Assembly: GCA_964011275.1 (NCBI GenBank)
Contig: CAXGOB010000017.1
Span: forward strand, 6,489-70,488
Reading direction: 5' to 3'
DNA from: UBA7328 sp002471345
GTDB lineage: Bacteria; Bacteroidota; Bacteroidia; Chitinophagales; Saprospiraceae
DNA length: 64,000 nt
Numbering within the stretch: the stretch's first letter is position 1; each line of letters starts with the position of its first letter. Shown piece by piece: positions 34,744 through 44,128 of the stretch. Both the position numbers and the translations under genes were made by a program. The notes below the pieces were generated by a model. That model saw nothing but the letters and a program-made list of their open reading frames with translations, searched no databases and was not told the origin of the DNA.

Positions 34744-36711
34744 TTAGTTTTCCTTATACCATATCGGAGAAGACCAAGCCCTCTCCTGAATAGTCGTAGG
34801 CAGATCTGGTAGAGGCTCAATTCCTAAGGCCGCTGCATCATAAGTAGACCACCTCGGAGTAGGAATTTCTAAAACTCTCAGATAATAAAAAGCCGACTGA
34901 CTTCCATCAAATTCTGGATCTGTCCAAATGGTTTGTAGACTTACATCTCCTACACTGTTTGTATAAGTAGCCGTCGGAATGTCAACTGTGTTTCCAATAG
35001 CAGGTAATTTACCATTGGCATTAATTTGTCTATCTCCAGCCCATACCACTTCATAAATCTTCTCTTGCTGCTTGCCTTCATCATCCAAATATCCTTTGAT
35101 GACTTGCACTCGATCTAGATTCGCACTTTCCACATCCTTAATAGCCTGAATGATGAAAGACGGTGATTGACCTCTTCCTGACTCCTCGCCCCTGTCTCCT
35201 CTCACCTGACCTTTCAAGTCACTTCCCATCGGCACTCCATTCGCATAAGCTTTTTCTATCCAATCGATGTCGCCTAGTGAATCAACCTCCATATCCCATC
35301 CTGCAAAAAATCTGAGTTTAATCCTTGGCCCAGAAGTAGCAAATGTTTCTTTCCGCTCCATAGCTTCGAAGATGGCTTCTCTGGTATTTTCTTTAGCCCA
35401 TACTCCTGCTAATCCTGCAGCACTCATATATTTTGTTAGTCTTTCTTCTGGTGGATTCAGACGGAGAGATGGCGTAGGATCTGCTAGGCCTATTTTCCCA
35501 AAGTAATTATCCTCCTCTACAGCTGTTGCTGCATTATGACTATCTGAACTGCCGATGAATCCAAATTTGAAAGGATTAGCTCCCAGTTCTTTTTCGAATG
35601 CTAATCCATCTTTTAATGCTCCTCTAACATAGCTATGTTCAGGTTTGCTAAGTGGTGCTTTTACGGAGAATGACGAGGAATAAGGATACAATTCGAACTC
35701 AGAAAACTCATCATTAGGTGATAAAATAGGATGAGTCATGGACTGTCCTTTTATCTGAACTACTTCATTAATCGGTTCATTACGAGATCGATTTTGTGCA
35801 TATTCGAGAGTCAAAGGCTTTCCACTTCTCGTCTCGCTATTGTACGCCGCACCACTGCTCATATTGGTATTATGTGGAATAGCTAGTATCTCAACCCCTT
35901 TGGTACGTTCCTGATCCATCCAAGCCCATAAATCTTCAGGGTCTTGAGAATTGAAAGCAGAGAAAGGAGCACCCGACACTTTACCTCCTTTGAATACCAC
36001 ATTACGATGTAATTTTAGAGAAAGCCGCTCTTTAGGAAAGTACTGCATAGGTGCAGAAGACCACTCATAAGCAGGAAAAGTGGTGAACCTTCCTGGCTGA
36101 TAATGTCTGTCCGCAGCTTCCACCACACGTTGCCATACAGTCTGAATAAAATCTTCTTGGACAAGCTCTTCATAAGGTGAACTTGTGGCCAGACTGACAC
36201 CTATTTTCATAAATTTTTTCAAGGCATCATTGGCACCTGACTTACTTGCTTGTTCTGGATCTATGCCTTCCTCTGGATCTATAAACTCCTTTGCCATTTC
36301 CAATTTCCCTAGAGAACTTTCAGCATCCTGCATTTCCATAAAAACGCCCATATATTCAGCATGATCTGTCACTGCCATAAAGTCGAGTGGACGTCCTATT
36401 TGTATCTGTTTGCCTATAGCATGGTTGATTGGCTCTCCTTTTCCAAATCGATAAGCATCATCGGGACTGGTCCTAACATTCATCACAAATGCATCAAAAG
36501 ACCAACTGGTATGGATGTGAAGATCTCCGAAGTAGGCATTCCTATTATCATTGAAATCTGCTGTTTGACCATTATGGACTTTAGTGCTTAAGGGTGCTGT
36601 GTCGATGTAGGATCGTTCAGTGGTGCGTATCTTGAAAAACCAGATTAAGGCCAATAATCCAATAACCAAAAGGGCCAATAGTAGTCTAAGAAGGTATTTT
36701 AGATATTTCAT
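34744..36711 (-). CDS. DUF3604 protein with PHP-type motifs, copy B
   Basis: 655 residues. N-terminal membrane helix at about 6-26; metal motifs YFGDLHIHTSWSFDAF (H65/H67), MAVTDHAEYMG, IPHNTNMSSG and IGSSDSHNAAT. Compared with copy A it has a short insertion after residue 150 (DPEEGIDPEQAS) and a Gly/Arg-rich insertion near 510 (GDRGEESGRGQS). It is probably the first gene of a minus-strand run B-A-FMN oxidase. The divergent gap to 36875 (163 bp) shows no copy of the shared operator. Confidence 0.85.
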   Translation of the reverse strand: MKYLKYLLRLLLALLVIGLLALIWFFKIRTTERSYIDTAPLSTKVHNGQTADFNDNRNAYFGDLHIHTSWSFDAFVMNVRTSPDDAYRFGKGEPINHAIGKQIQIGRPLDFMAVTDHAEYMGVFMEMQDAESSLGKLEMAKEFIDPEEGIDPEQASKSGANDALKKFMKIGVSLATSSPYEELVQEDFIQTVWQRVVEAADRHYQPGRFTTFPAYEWSSAPMQYFPKERLSLKLHRNVVFKGGKVSGAPFSAFNSQDPEDLWAWMDQERTKGVEILAIPHNTNMSSGAAYNSETRSGKPLTLEYAQNRSRNEPINEVVQIKGQSMTHPILSPNDEFSEFELYPYSSSFSVKAPLSKPEHSYVRGALKDGLAFEKELGANPFKFGFIGSSDSHNAATAVEEDNYFGKIGLADPTPSLRLNPPEERLTKYMSAAGLAGVWAKENTREAIFEAMERKETFATSGPRIKLRFFAGWDMEVDSLGDIDWIEKAYANGVPMGSDLKGQVRGDRGEESGRGQSPSFIIQAIKDVESANLDRVQVIKGYLDDEGKQQEKIYEVVWAGDRQINANGKLPAIGNTVDIPTATYTNSVGDVSLQTIWTDPEFDGSQSAFYYLRVLEIPTPRWSTYDAAALGIEPLPDLPTTIQERAWSSPIWYKEN

Positions 36712-36874
36712 TATGAACGATCTGCTTATTAAAAAATGGTATTGTTAAAGTAAAACATTACAAAGTTTATAAAGCAATTTTTAGGCATTTATCAGAGATT
36801 TTCAACCAGTGGTAAGATTATCTCAACAAGTGATATATTTATCTTCCGTTGGATAGATAAGGAAAAGAACTTTT

Positions 36875-39538
36875 ATGAGCGGATTAATGCAAAATTCAGA
36901 TATGAGATATTTTAGAATGCTTTTGCTAATGGTGGCATTATTGATAATTACCCATCAAGCCAACGCCCAAGAATGGAAGAGTTACACTGAATTCTCAAAT
37001 TTTGAAAAATACTCAGAGGATAATACAGTGGTTCTGCCTCCCACAGATGATGAAAACAGAGTGGTCTTTATGGGCAATTCCATTACTGAGTCGTGGGTAT
37101 ATTTTAGGCCAGACTTCTTTAAAGATTCAAACTATATCGGAAGAGGAATAAGTGGACAGACCACCCCTCAAATGTTACTGCGATTCAGGAGAGATGTAAT
37201 CGGCCTTCAGCCTAAAGTCGTTGTCATCTTAGCCGGAATAAATGATATAGCGGGGAACACTGGCTATACATCGATAGATCTAATTGCCGAAAATATCATG
37301 ACTATGTCTGACATTGCTAAGTCCCATGGCATGAGAGTGATTATCTGCTCAGTTACACCTGCCATAGGTTTTCCATGGAGCCCTAAGCAAGAACCTGTCG
37401 ACCTGATTATTGAACTTAATACGCTTTTAAAGGAATACGCTGATAAAAACAATATTGCTTATGTGGACTATCATACGGCCTTGAAAGATGAAAAGAATGG
37501 ACTTAAAGTACCAGAATATACCACGGCAGAAGATTTGGTACACCCTAATAAGGCGGGTTATCTCGTAATGGAAAGCTTGATTCAACCAGCAATTGAAAAA
37601 GAACTGTCTTATACTAGTCTGAGTGTAAATCCTTTCTTTTCGGATCATATGGTTTTACAACGAAATGAAGACATCACAGTATGGGGAAAAGCACCAAAAG
37701 GGCAGCAAGTAAAGGTAGTGGGAAGTTGGGGCGAAGAATCAACAGCTACGGCCGATAAAAGTGGCCATTGGGAACTGCCCTTGAAAACACCTGAAGCAGG
37801 AGGACCATTCAATATCAGTATCACATCAGAAAGTTCTTCCATACAGGTTACTGATGTCATGATTGGTGAAGTATGGTTAGCTTCTGGTCAATCAAACATG
37901 GCTATGCCACTCAAAGGTTGGCCTCCAAATGATCCTATTAAAAACTCGGAAGAAGAAATTGCAAATGCCAATTATCCACGCATCAGAATGTTCAAAGTGG
38001 CTAACAAGTTTTCTTTAAAAGAAGAAGATTCTTTCGAAGGGAAATGGGATGTATGTACACCAGAACATGCAAGTGAGTATAGTGCTAGTGCCTACTTTTT
38101 TGCAAGACGATTACACAAGGATTTGAATATACCTATTGGAATAATTCATAGCAGTTGGGGAGGTACTCCAGCTGAAGCTTGGGTGAGCGAAAATCGAATC
38201 AAAAAACTGGGAGACTTTGATGAATTGGTTCGAATTATTGAAAACCCTGAAACAGAAAGAAAAACGAGAGAATGGTTTGACCGATGGGAAAAAACTCCTG
38301 TCCCAACAGAAAATGAAGGTTGGAACCAAATAGATCTCAAAGACGACTACATCGCCGCACCTGATTATGAGACTAAAAACTGGTCTACTATGCAATTACC
38401 TGGGAGATTGGATATGTATAATGATGTAGACATTGACGGAGCTTTTTGGTTTAGAAAAGAGATAGTGCTTGATGATATTTCGAGTAACTATACTTTTGAA
38501 ATGGGATTCTCAGATGATACGGATGTGGTTTTCATAAATGGAGAAAAGATTGGTGGTACAGCTTATGAGTTTAGCACTACCAGAACATATCCAGTACCAT
38601 CTTCATTGCTTCAAAAAGGAAAGAATACTATCGCTATTAGAATTATTGACACAGGTGGACCTGGCAGCATCAATGGTGATATAAAACTAAAAACTCAGAA
38701 TGGTGAAGAATTGTCATTAAATGGTAACTGGGATTATGCCATAACAGGAGAGATACACAACAGTTATTTCTATCATTATTCACTAGACAAAATAGATTTA
38801 GACGAACGCCCTAATGTTGTTTACGTGAGTCCATACAGTACTCCGTCCTCTCTATATAATGCAATGATACATCCATTAACTTCTTTTAAAATCAAAGGTG
38901 CTATATGGTATCAGGGTGAATCCAATGTCGGAAGGGCAGAACAATACAGACGCCTATTCCCAGAGCTGATTAATGATTGGCGATCCCAATGGAAGGATGA
39001 TTTTCCATTTTACTTTGTGCAAATTGCTCCTTTTAAATATAACAGTAGTGACGATCACAATCTTGATAAATCACAAGAATTAAGAGATGCACAGCGGCAT
39101 ACATTGTCCTTAGATAAAACAGGTATGGTGGTGACCTTAGATATTGGAAATAATGAAAATATACATCCCGCTAACAAGCAAGATGTAGGTCAAAGGTTGG
39201 CAGGTTTAGCCCTTGTCAATGATTATGGAAAGGGTAAAGTAGCCTCAGGGCCGCTTTATAAAAGAATCGTAGTTAAGGGAAAAAAGGTTATTCTCGAATT
39301 TGATCATGTAGGCCAAGGATTGAAGTCTTTTGATGAAGAGTTAAAGGGATTTGAAATAGCTGGGGCTGATCTGAAATATGTGCCGGCAGATGCAAAAATT
39401 GTAAAGAATAAAGTTAGAGTATGCTCACCTAAAATATCGGATCCCAAATATGTCAGATATGCTTGGCGTGATACAAGTGTAGGAACCCTTTTCAACATTG
39501 AAGGATTGCCGGCATCATCGTTTACGACGGAAAAATAG
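36875..39538 (+). CDS. SGNH hydrolase fused to sialate O-acetylesterase-like (SASA) domain
   Basis: 887 residues with a signal peptide (about 10-32, ending NAQ); the ATG at 36902 is an alternative start. Domain 1 (about 60-240) is an SGNH hydrolase: FMGNSITESW (S69), GRGISGQTT, LAGINDIAGN and LVHPNKAGY. Domain 2 (about 250-885) is SASA-like: VNPFFSDHMVLQRN, GEVWLASGQSNMAMPL (nucleophile Ser), WYQGESNVGRAEQYR and the His in NIHPANKQDVGQRL. A jelly-roll-like insert with GAFWFRKEIVL splits it. Two esterase centres in one secreted protein suggest removal of acetyl or other acyl groups from a carbohydrate or glycoside. The only plus-strand gene between 27.1k and 46.7k. Confidence 0.85.
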   Translation: MSGLMQNSDMRYFRMLLLMVALLIITHQANAQEWKSYTEFSNFEKYSEDNTVVLPPTDDENRVVFMGNSITESWVYFRPDFFKDSNYIGRGISGQTTPQMLLRFRRDVIGLQPKVVVILAGINDIAGNTGYTSIDLIAENIMTMSDIAKSHGMRVIICSVTPAIGFPWSPKQEPVDLIIELNTLLKEYADKNNIAYVDYHTALKDEKNGLKVPEYTTAEDLVHPNKAGYLVMESLIQPAIEKELSYTSLSVNPFFSDHMVLQRNEDITVWGKAPKGQQVKVVGSWGEESTATADKSGHWELPLKTPEAGGPFNISITSESSSIQVTDVMIGEVWLASGQSNMAMPLKGWPPNDPIKNSEEEIANANYPRIRMFKVANKFSLKEEDSFEGKWDVCTPEHASEYSASAYFFARRLHKDLNIPIGIIHSSWGGTPAEAWVSENRIKKLGDFDELVRIIENPETERKTREWFDRWEKTPVPTENEGWNQIDLKDDYIAAPDYETKNWSTMQLPGRLDMYNDVDIDGAFWFRKEIVLDDISSNYTFEMGFSDDTDVVFINGEKIGGTAYEFSTTRTYPVPSSLLQKGKNTIAIRIIDTGGPGSINGDIKLKTQNGEELSLNGNWDYAITGEIHNSYFYHYSLDKIDLDERPNVVYVSPYSTPSSLYNAMIHPLTSFKIKGAIWYQGESNVGRAEQYRRLFPELINDWRSQWKDDFPFYFVQIAPFKYNSSDDHNLDKSQELRDAQRHTLSLDKTGMVVTLDIGNNENIHPANKQDVGQRLAGLALVNDYGKGKVASGPLYKRIVVKGKKVILEFDHVGQGLKSFDEELKGFEIAGADLKYVPADAKIVKNKVRVCSPKISDPKYVRYAWRDTSVGTLFNIEGLPASSFTTEK

Positions 39539-39554
39539 TTTTTTATAATCTATC

Positions 39555-41000
39555 CTACTCAATTGGAATTAAAAAAGGTGGGTTCCACGATCCATTCAAT
39601 ACTTCCTCTTTTGGCCAATACAATCGCATTGTCAATGTAAATCGTCCTTGTTCAGGTATAGGTAACCAATTTGATATTTGTTCTTTGCGAGGAGCTTTAG
39701 TCTGTATGTAAAAATCTAAAGAACCGTCTTCATTATATTGAATTGGATCTCTATCTCCTAAAGCAAATCGATTCATTTCATTTTCTACCAAAAACTCGTC
39801 TGCATTATAAGAAGTAATAGACCAAAAAGCTTGAACAGGTGGTAATTCATTCGCTTCAAAATGAAGCTGATATCGATTACTCGCTTCTAAAGGATTGCCA
39901 TTGAGATCAAAAACACAAGTTGGATAGACAGCATCTTCTACCCAGTTAGCTCCGAGACCCACAAAGTCAACATAAGCACGTTTCATATAATCGATTCCAT
40001 ATGTCCCTAGACCTTCTCTGATTACTCTCCAACCATTAGTCATGATACTTGCATCAGGATTATCACGTGTCGCTTCCATCTTTTTATGAATAAAATTAGG
40101 TAGGGCTTTCAGCTTGGTTTTTACTATAATGTTATCAGTTTCTAGGCTAAAAGGCTTCCCAGATATTAAGCCGATTTGTGCTAGTTTTTTCAATATAGCA
40201 GAGTCTGCTGATTGAGGCGGATTCTTTACCATTAACTGTGCTACTCGATTTAGATAAGTATTTACATCTAAGTCACGAACCGCCTTAGAGGGAATGATGT
40301 TTTCATTTTCTTTTGCTACGCTTCCTTTAGGCTGTTCGTATTCATTATTCCCATAGGCACTTAGTGGTAATAATTTCATTTCATCCTGAATAGCCTTAAC
40401 CGTTGTAGCACCATCTTCAACGCTATTGACTTGGATTCGACCTATCATCCAAACCATTTCTGTGGGAGCTTCTATGAGTTGAGTTCCTTCTGGTATTTCT
40501 CCTTCCCAATTAGGTCCAGCAATGACGAATTCTTGTGCTTCCGTTCCTGTAGTACGAGTGCCTGGGGAAGCAAAGACATTAGTATATGCATCGTAAAAAG
40601 GGAGTAAATAATAACGATCAGTGGCGGGCATGAACAGCATTTGTGGTTCTGCCGCAAGATCTAACCAAGCAATAGAGTAATAAGTGTCTACATTGGGTTT
40701 GACCACAGTTTTCATGGTGTGATCTGGAAACTTTCTATAATGTCCTAATTGATTAATCGGAGCATTTCCTTTTACCGGATGTGGTCGCTCAATATTAGTG
40801 CCTACATTTTTAGTCATATCCATAATGACCAAGGGATAACCAAAAACATAGGCTTCTCCAACAAGTTTCATCAGCTCATCAGTATTCATCGTCAATTGCC
40901 CTTCTTCAGTTTGAATGGTGGTTTCGCTTTGACAGCTTATTATCAAACACAATCCTAGAAAGAAGAATAGATGTTTGAAGTTTAGTTTTAAATCAATCAT
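39555..41000 (-). CDS. DUF1254/DUF1214 lipoprotein
   Basis: 481 residues. The N-terminus has a lipobox ending LIISC with C23, so it is exported and lipidated. The DUF1254 part (about 40-170: GEAYVFGYPLVIMDMTKNVG, PNVDTYYSIAWLDLAAEP) is followed by the DUF1214 part (about 360-481: RYQLHFEANELPPVQAFWSIT, then LPIPEQGRFTLTMRLYWPKE). Tandem DUF1254-DUF1214 proteins are common in Bacteroidota and proteobacterial catabolic islands. No activity is established. It follows the sulfatase by 208 bp that hold REP-like hairpins. Confidence 0.82.
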   Translation of the reverse strand: MIDLKLNFKHLFFFLGLCLIISCQSETTIQTEEGQLTMNTDELMKLVGEAYVFGYPLVIMDMTKNVGTNIERPHPVKGNAPINQLGHYRKFPDHTMKTVVKPNVDTYYSIAWLDLAAEPQMLFMPATDRYYLLPFYDAYTNVFASPGTRTTGTEAQEFVIAGPNWEGEIPEGTQLIEAPTEMVWMIGRIQVNSVEDGATTVKAIQDEMKLLPLSAYGNNEYEQPKGSVAKENENIIPSKAVRDLDVNTYLNRVAQLMVKNPPQSADSAILKKLAQIGLISGKPFSLETDNIIVKTKLKALPNFIHKKMEATRDNPDASIMTNGWRVIREGLGTYGIDYMKRAYVDFVGLGANWVEDAVYPTCVFDLNGNPLEASNRYQLHFEANELPPVQAFWSITSYNADEFLVENEMNRFALGDRDPIQYNEDGSLDFYIQTKAPRKEQISNWLPIPEQGRFTLTMRLYWPKEEVLNGSWNPPFLIPIE

Positions 41001-41063
41001 GTGTGTTTTGACTTTGTGAATTTCAGTATTGATTAAAGAAAATTATGATTGTAATATTGTTTT

Positions 41064-41186
41064 CATGCCGTAGGTATGACATAGATCATGATTGTAATTT
41101 GTACATGATTTATATTTCGTACCTATGGCACGATGAAGAATGAACTTCTGACTTGGTCTACCCATATTTAGTCCCAAAAAGGGACT
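41064..41186. repeat. REP-like cluster of short hairpins
   Basis: Three short palindromes lie in the sulfatase-DUF1254 gap: CATGCC-GTA-GGTATG (41064-41078), CGTACC-TAT-GGCACG (41118-41132) and AGTCCC-AAAAA-GGGACT (41170-41186, perfect). The first two are inverted copies of each other. On the minus strand the last two are each followed by AAATAT. Similar stems with a CC-loop-GG centre occur in element E (14743, 14759) and at 13439. This looks like a REP-type repeat family; no RAYT transposase gene is in the window. Confidence 0.6.
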
Positions 41187-41208
41187 GAAAGCCATAGTTC
41201 TATTTTCA

Positions 41209-42984
41209 TTACCCTCCAAATGAAATCTCCTTCTTCCTAACATGCCTTCGCCAAGCAAATAATCCAGCCAATGTCACTATAAACCCTATCAACCAAGGTC
41301 GAATTGCAATTCCAATTATCGCAGCTATTTTATTGGCTAATTCTACCTGTGCCTCGTATTCTGAACCCATTTCTAGAACACCCATTTTTTCGGTATAATC
41401 AGCGTAGTCTTTTATCAGCTCAGCGAATAATCGTGGATGTGATTCAGATAAATCATTTGTTTCTCCTGGGTCTTTTTTAATATTATATAATCGCCATTTA
41501 AGATCGCCTAAGGGCCTGGCATTTCTGGTCACTTTGTAGTCTCCTTTGAAAAGGGCACTATGACCTGCTGCCTCTACTCCAATAGGTTCGTCCTCTCGAT
41601 ACACAAGGGCTGATTCATCTTCAATAGCTGGCAGCAAACTCTTCCCTGTCATTGGCACAAGAGGTTTTTTTTCTGAAATACCCGCCAATTCTAAAATTGT
41701 AGGTGTCACATCAGTGACAAAAGAGAATGCAGATCGTTTTTGGCTTCTTGGAATGTCCTTTCCAGAAATAATCAATGGAACTCTTAAACCACCTTCTCCT
41801 GCGTAGAATTTGAAAAATGACGAAGGGCCAGCTGCAGCACTTGCCATTTGAGGGCCTATAAAACCATAGTAACCAGGTTCACCTAATCGTTTTTGATCTC
41901 GATGATAACCGACCCATTTCATCCATAGCTCTGCTGGAGCACCTTCTGTTACACTCCCTTCAGGTCCGTTATCAGAAGTAATGATGAACACCGTATTGTC
42001 ATATAATCCTTTACGCTTTAAATAGGTCACATAGCGACCAATGTGATAATCCATCGCCTCCAACATAGCAGCATTGACTGCCATATCATTGGCTGCGATC
42101 TGTTGCTCGGCTGCACTCAATTCATCCCAATCTCGTAAATCAGGATGCAACGCTCCCATTATAGCATCCTTTTGAATGAGACCTAATTGTTTTGCTTTTT
42201 CAAAACGCTCTTGCTTTATTTTATCCCATCCGTCTTTGTAAACGCCTTTGTATTTTTTAACAAATTCTGCTGGTGCTTGTACAGGAATATGAATAGCCTG
42301 AAAAGGCAAATAGCTAAAAAATGGTTTGTTCTTATTTGGTTCTTCCTCCATGAATTCCATCATCTTATCAACCAAAAATTCGGAAGAATAGAAATTGTCA
42401 GGTAGTTTTTCCAATGGTATACCATCTGCATACCATGGTGTATCTCCTTTAAAAGGTAAATATCCCTTGATATCATAATTATCTCCCCCAGATGCCCCTA
42501 GAATAAAACTTCGGTCAAAACCACGTCTAGTGGGTAAAGTGTAGGAGGTATTTCCCAAATGCCATTTTCCAGTAATGTAAGTGTTGTAGCCATTGCTTTT
42601 TAATCTTGTAGCAACGGTTTCTACTCGTGTATTTAAAATGCCATCATAATTGGGATGAGCTGTGTGTTCGGGTGCAAGAAAAACAGGCAAATTCGGTACC
42701 CCTGCTATGTGACTATCACAACCTGTCAGCAACATTGCCCTAGCAGGTGCACACATTAGGGAGGAGTGGTAGTTAGTAAACATCGTTCCCTCATGGGCTA
42801 GTTTATCGATGTTAGGCGTGTAGGCCTCTCCGCCGTATACTCCAAAATCTTGTAGTGCGGCATCATCTACTAGGATAACGACAAAATTGGGCTTTTCAAT
42901 AGTCGCTTTTACCCCTTCCAGTTTTTGACTGAATAGAGAATTTCCAATAAAAATAATAATGCCAAAGAGGACTAGCTTATTCAT
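41209..42984 (-). CDS. Secreted sulfatase with C-terminal membrane helix
   Basis: 591 residues. Signal peptide about 1-20; metal site NFVVILVDDAALQDFG (D40/D41); formylglycine site C78 in SLMCAPARAMLLTG, a canonical C-x-P-x-R; then ITGKWHLGN and the SDNGPEG metal residues. A C-terminal helix (about 558-580) followed by WRRHVRKK probably anchors the enzyme in the inner membrane facing the periplasm. It differs from the 8867-10510 sulfatase in motif and topology, so the two likely act on different substrates or steps. It lies 20 bp after the DJ-1 gene. Confidence 0.88.
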   Translation of the reverse strand: MNKLVLFGIIIFIGNSLFSQKLEGVKATIEKPNFVVILVDDAALQDFGVYGGEAYTPNIDKLAHEGTMFTNYHSSLMCAPARAMLLTGCDSHIAGVPNLPVFLAPEHTAHPNYDGILNTRVETVATRLKSNGYNTYITGKWHLGNTSYTLPTRRGFDRSFILGASGGDNYDIKGYLPFKGDTPWYADGIPLEKLPDNFYSSEFLVDKMMEFMEEEPNKNKPFFSYLPFQAIHIPVQAPAEFVKKYKGVYKDGWDKIKQERFEKAKQLGLIQKDAIMGALHPDLRDWDELSAAEQQIAANDMAVNAAMLEAMDYHIGRYVTYLKRKGLYDNTVFIITSDNGPEGSVTEGAPAELWMKWVGYHRDQKRLGEPGYYGFIGPQMASAAAGPSSFFKFYAGEGGLRVPLIISGKDIPRSQKRSAFSFVTDVTPTILELAGISEKKPLVPMTGKSLLPAIEDESALVYREDEPIGVEAAGHSALFKGDYKVTRNARPLGDLKWRLYNIKKDPGETNDLSESHPRLFAELIKDYADYTEKMGVLEMGSEYEAQVELANKIAAIIGIAIRPWLIGFIVTLAGLFAWRRHVRKKEISFGG

Positions 42985-43004
42985 GTATTTCGACTAAAAG
43001 GGTT

Positions 43005-43877
43005 TCAATCCAAAATTCTCTTTGATGAATTTTCCAAAATAATCTGTTTCATTTTCTGAGCTGTCTCATACCCACTATTTTGATTTTGCCCCGTAACAAA
43101 TCGGCGTTCTTCGTCCACTACCGTTATATGTGCAAAGACGTCTCTAAAAGCGGTGTTGCTTTTAAATTGGACTCCTAATTTTCGCAACTCCGATTCTGGA
43201 TGTTGTGGTGTGAGGGAAATCCCAAGTTCTTTAATTTGCTTGTCCGTAACTCCCGTCATTGTTCTGCCTGTTATTAGATAATTACCTAGGGTATCTTTTG
43301 CATTGATTAGGCCCAAGGCACCATGGCATACACTTCCGATTACAGGGGTTTCGGCATAGTAGGCTTGGCTTATCTTCTCACCTAATACATCCGAATAGCC
43401 CAAATCATAAGCTGCTCCCCAGCCACCCGCCATGAAAATGGCATCGTATTGGGTAAAATCAATGGCATCTATTTTCAGTGATTGATTGACTTTTTCTTGG
43501 AATACTTCATCCTTTAGATATCGTTCATCCTCGGGTGTCTTTATCAGAAAAATGAGTGTCTGAGGATCAACTGGAATTTGCCCACCTTTGATGCTTGCCA
43601 CATCTACTTCCATTCCAGCATCTACAAATTCATAATAAGGAACTGTCAATTCTGATGCTGCTACTCCTGTAGGCTTTCCCGTGGTCTCTCCATGTGCATT
43701 TAATACGTCATGACTTGTCGTAATTATTAATGCTTTTTTATCTTTTAGGTCATATTCTTTTGACTCTGGATATGGGGCATGCAATCCTGCTTTGTGTAAA
43801 ATAGTAGGTAAAATAAATCGAACAAATAGGGCAAGTGTAATAATTATTAGAATGGCTATTTTCAAAACTCTTTTCAT
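43005..43877 (-). CDS. DJ-1/PfpI (Hsp31-like) protein with N-terminal membrane helix
   Basis: 290 residues. One N-terminal helix (about 5-25) replaces the multi-helix unit of its paralogue at 1398-2639; from about residue 26 onward they align closely. The nucleophile elbow is GSVCHGALGLI (C184), with E76 and MAGGWGAAYDLG. Probably a glyoxalase- or deglycase-type enzyme at the membrane; the substrate is unknown. An operator-like palindrome lies 73 bp upstream and the sulfatase follows by 20 bp, so DJ-1 and sulfatase form one unit under that site. Confidence 0.8.
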   Translation of the reverse strand: MKRVLKIAILIIITLALFVRFILPTILHKAGLHAPYPESKEYDLKDKKALIITTSHDVLNAHGETTGKPTGVAASELTVPYYEFVDAGMEVDVASIKGGQIPVDPQTLIFLIKTPEDERYLKDEVFQEKVNQSLKIDAIDFTQYDAIFMAGGWGAAYDLGYSDVLGEKISQAYYAETPVIGSVCHGALGLINAKDTLGNYLITGRTMTGVTDKQIKELGISLTPQHPESELRKLGVQFKSNTAFRDVFAHITVVDEERRFVTGQNQNSGYETAQKMKQIILENSSKRILD

Positions 43878-43950
43878 GTTCTTATTTTTTTGTTGAGTTG
43901 ATTAACATGGCGGTATATAGAAACAAAGATGAAGATTAATTTGATTTAAT

Positions 43951-43966
43951 TAGGATATTAAACCTA
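43951..43966. promoter_or_regulatory. Operator-like palindrome, site 8 (TAGGATATTAAACCTA)
   Basis: 16-bp imperfect palindrome with flanking AATT on both sides, 73 bp before the DJ-1 start at 43877. Downstream in the same direction lie the sulfatase and the DUF1254 gene, which may belong to the same transcript. Confidence 0.6.
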
Positions 43967-43987
43967 ATTTGCCTGTTGATATTTTTG

Positions 43988-44128
43988 TTACCATCTCGAA
44001 ACCACCTCCAAACTTGTAAAATCATTGGCATCACTTCTTGGATCTATAGCAGTGTTGTCATCAACACTCACTTTTAATGGAATACCTTCTAGGTCAATAC
44101 ACAGATCTATTTTATTGAGAACCACCAT
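43988..44128 (-). CDS. Possible 46-residue ORF overlapping the DUF3604-C end
   Basis: ATG at 44128 inside the 3' end of the DUF3604 gene, different frame, stop at 43988. It reads MVVLNKIDLCIDLEGIPLKV then DDNTAIDPRSDANDFTSLEV. The composition is protein-like, and it fills the space before operator site 8. It may be a remnant of another gene's 3' end joined here by a deletion. I do not recognise it. Confidence 0.3.
   Translation of the reverse strand: MVVLNKIDLCIDLEGIPLKVSVDDNTAIDPRSDANDFTSLEVVSRW

Noticed and set aside
20232..36711. Polysaccharide utilisation locus
   Set aside because: No SusD, no glycoside hydrolases or lyases; only sulfatases, esterases and a TonB receptor are present.
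41043..41258. Minus-strand ORF in the sulfatase-DUF1254 gap
   Set aside because: Made of REP-like hairpins and the shifted end of the sulfatase gene; not a protein.
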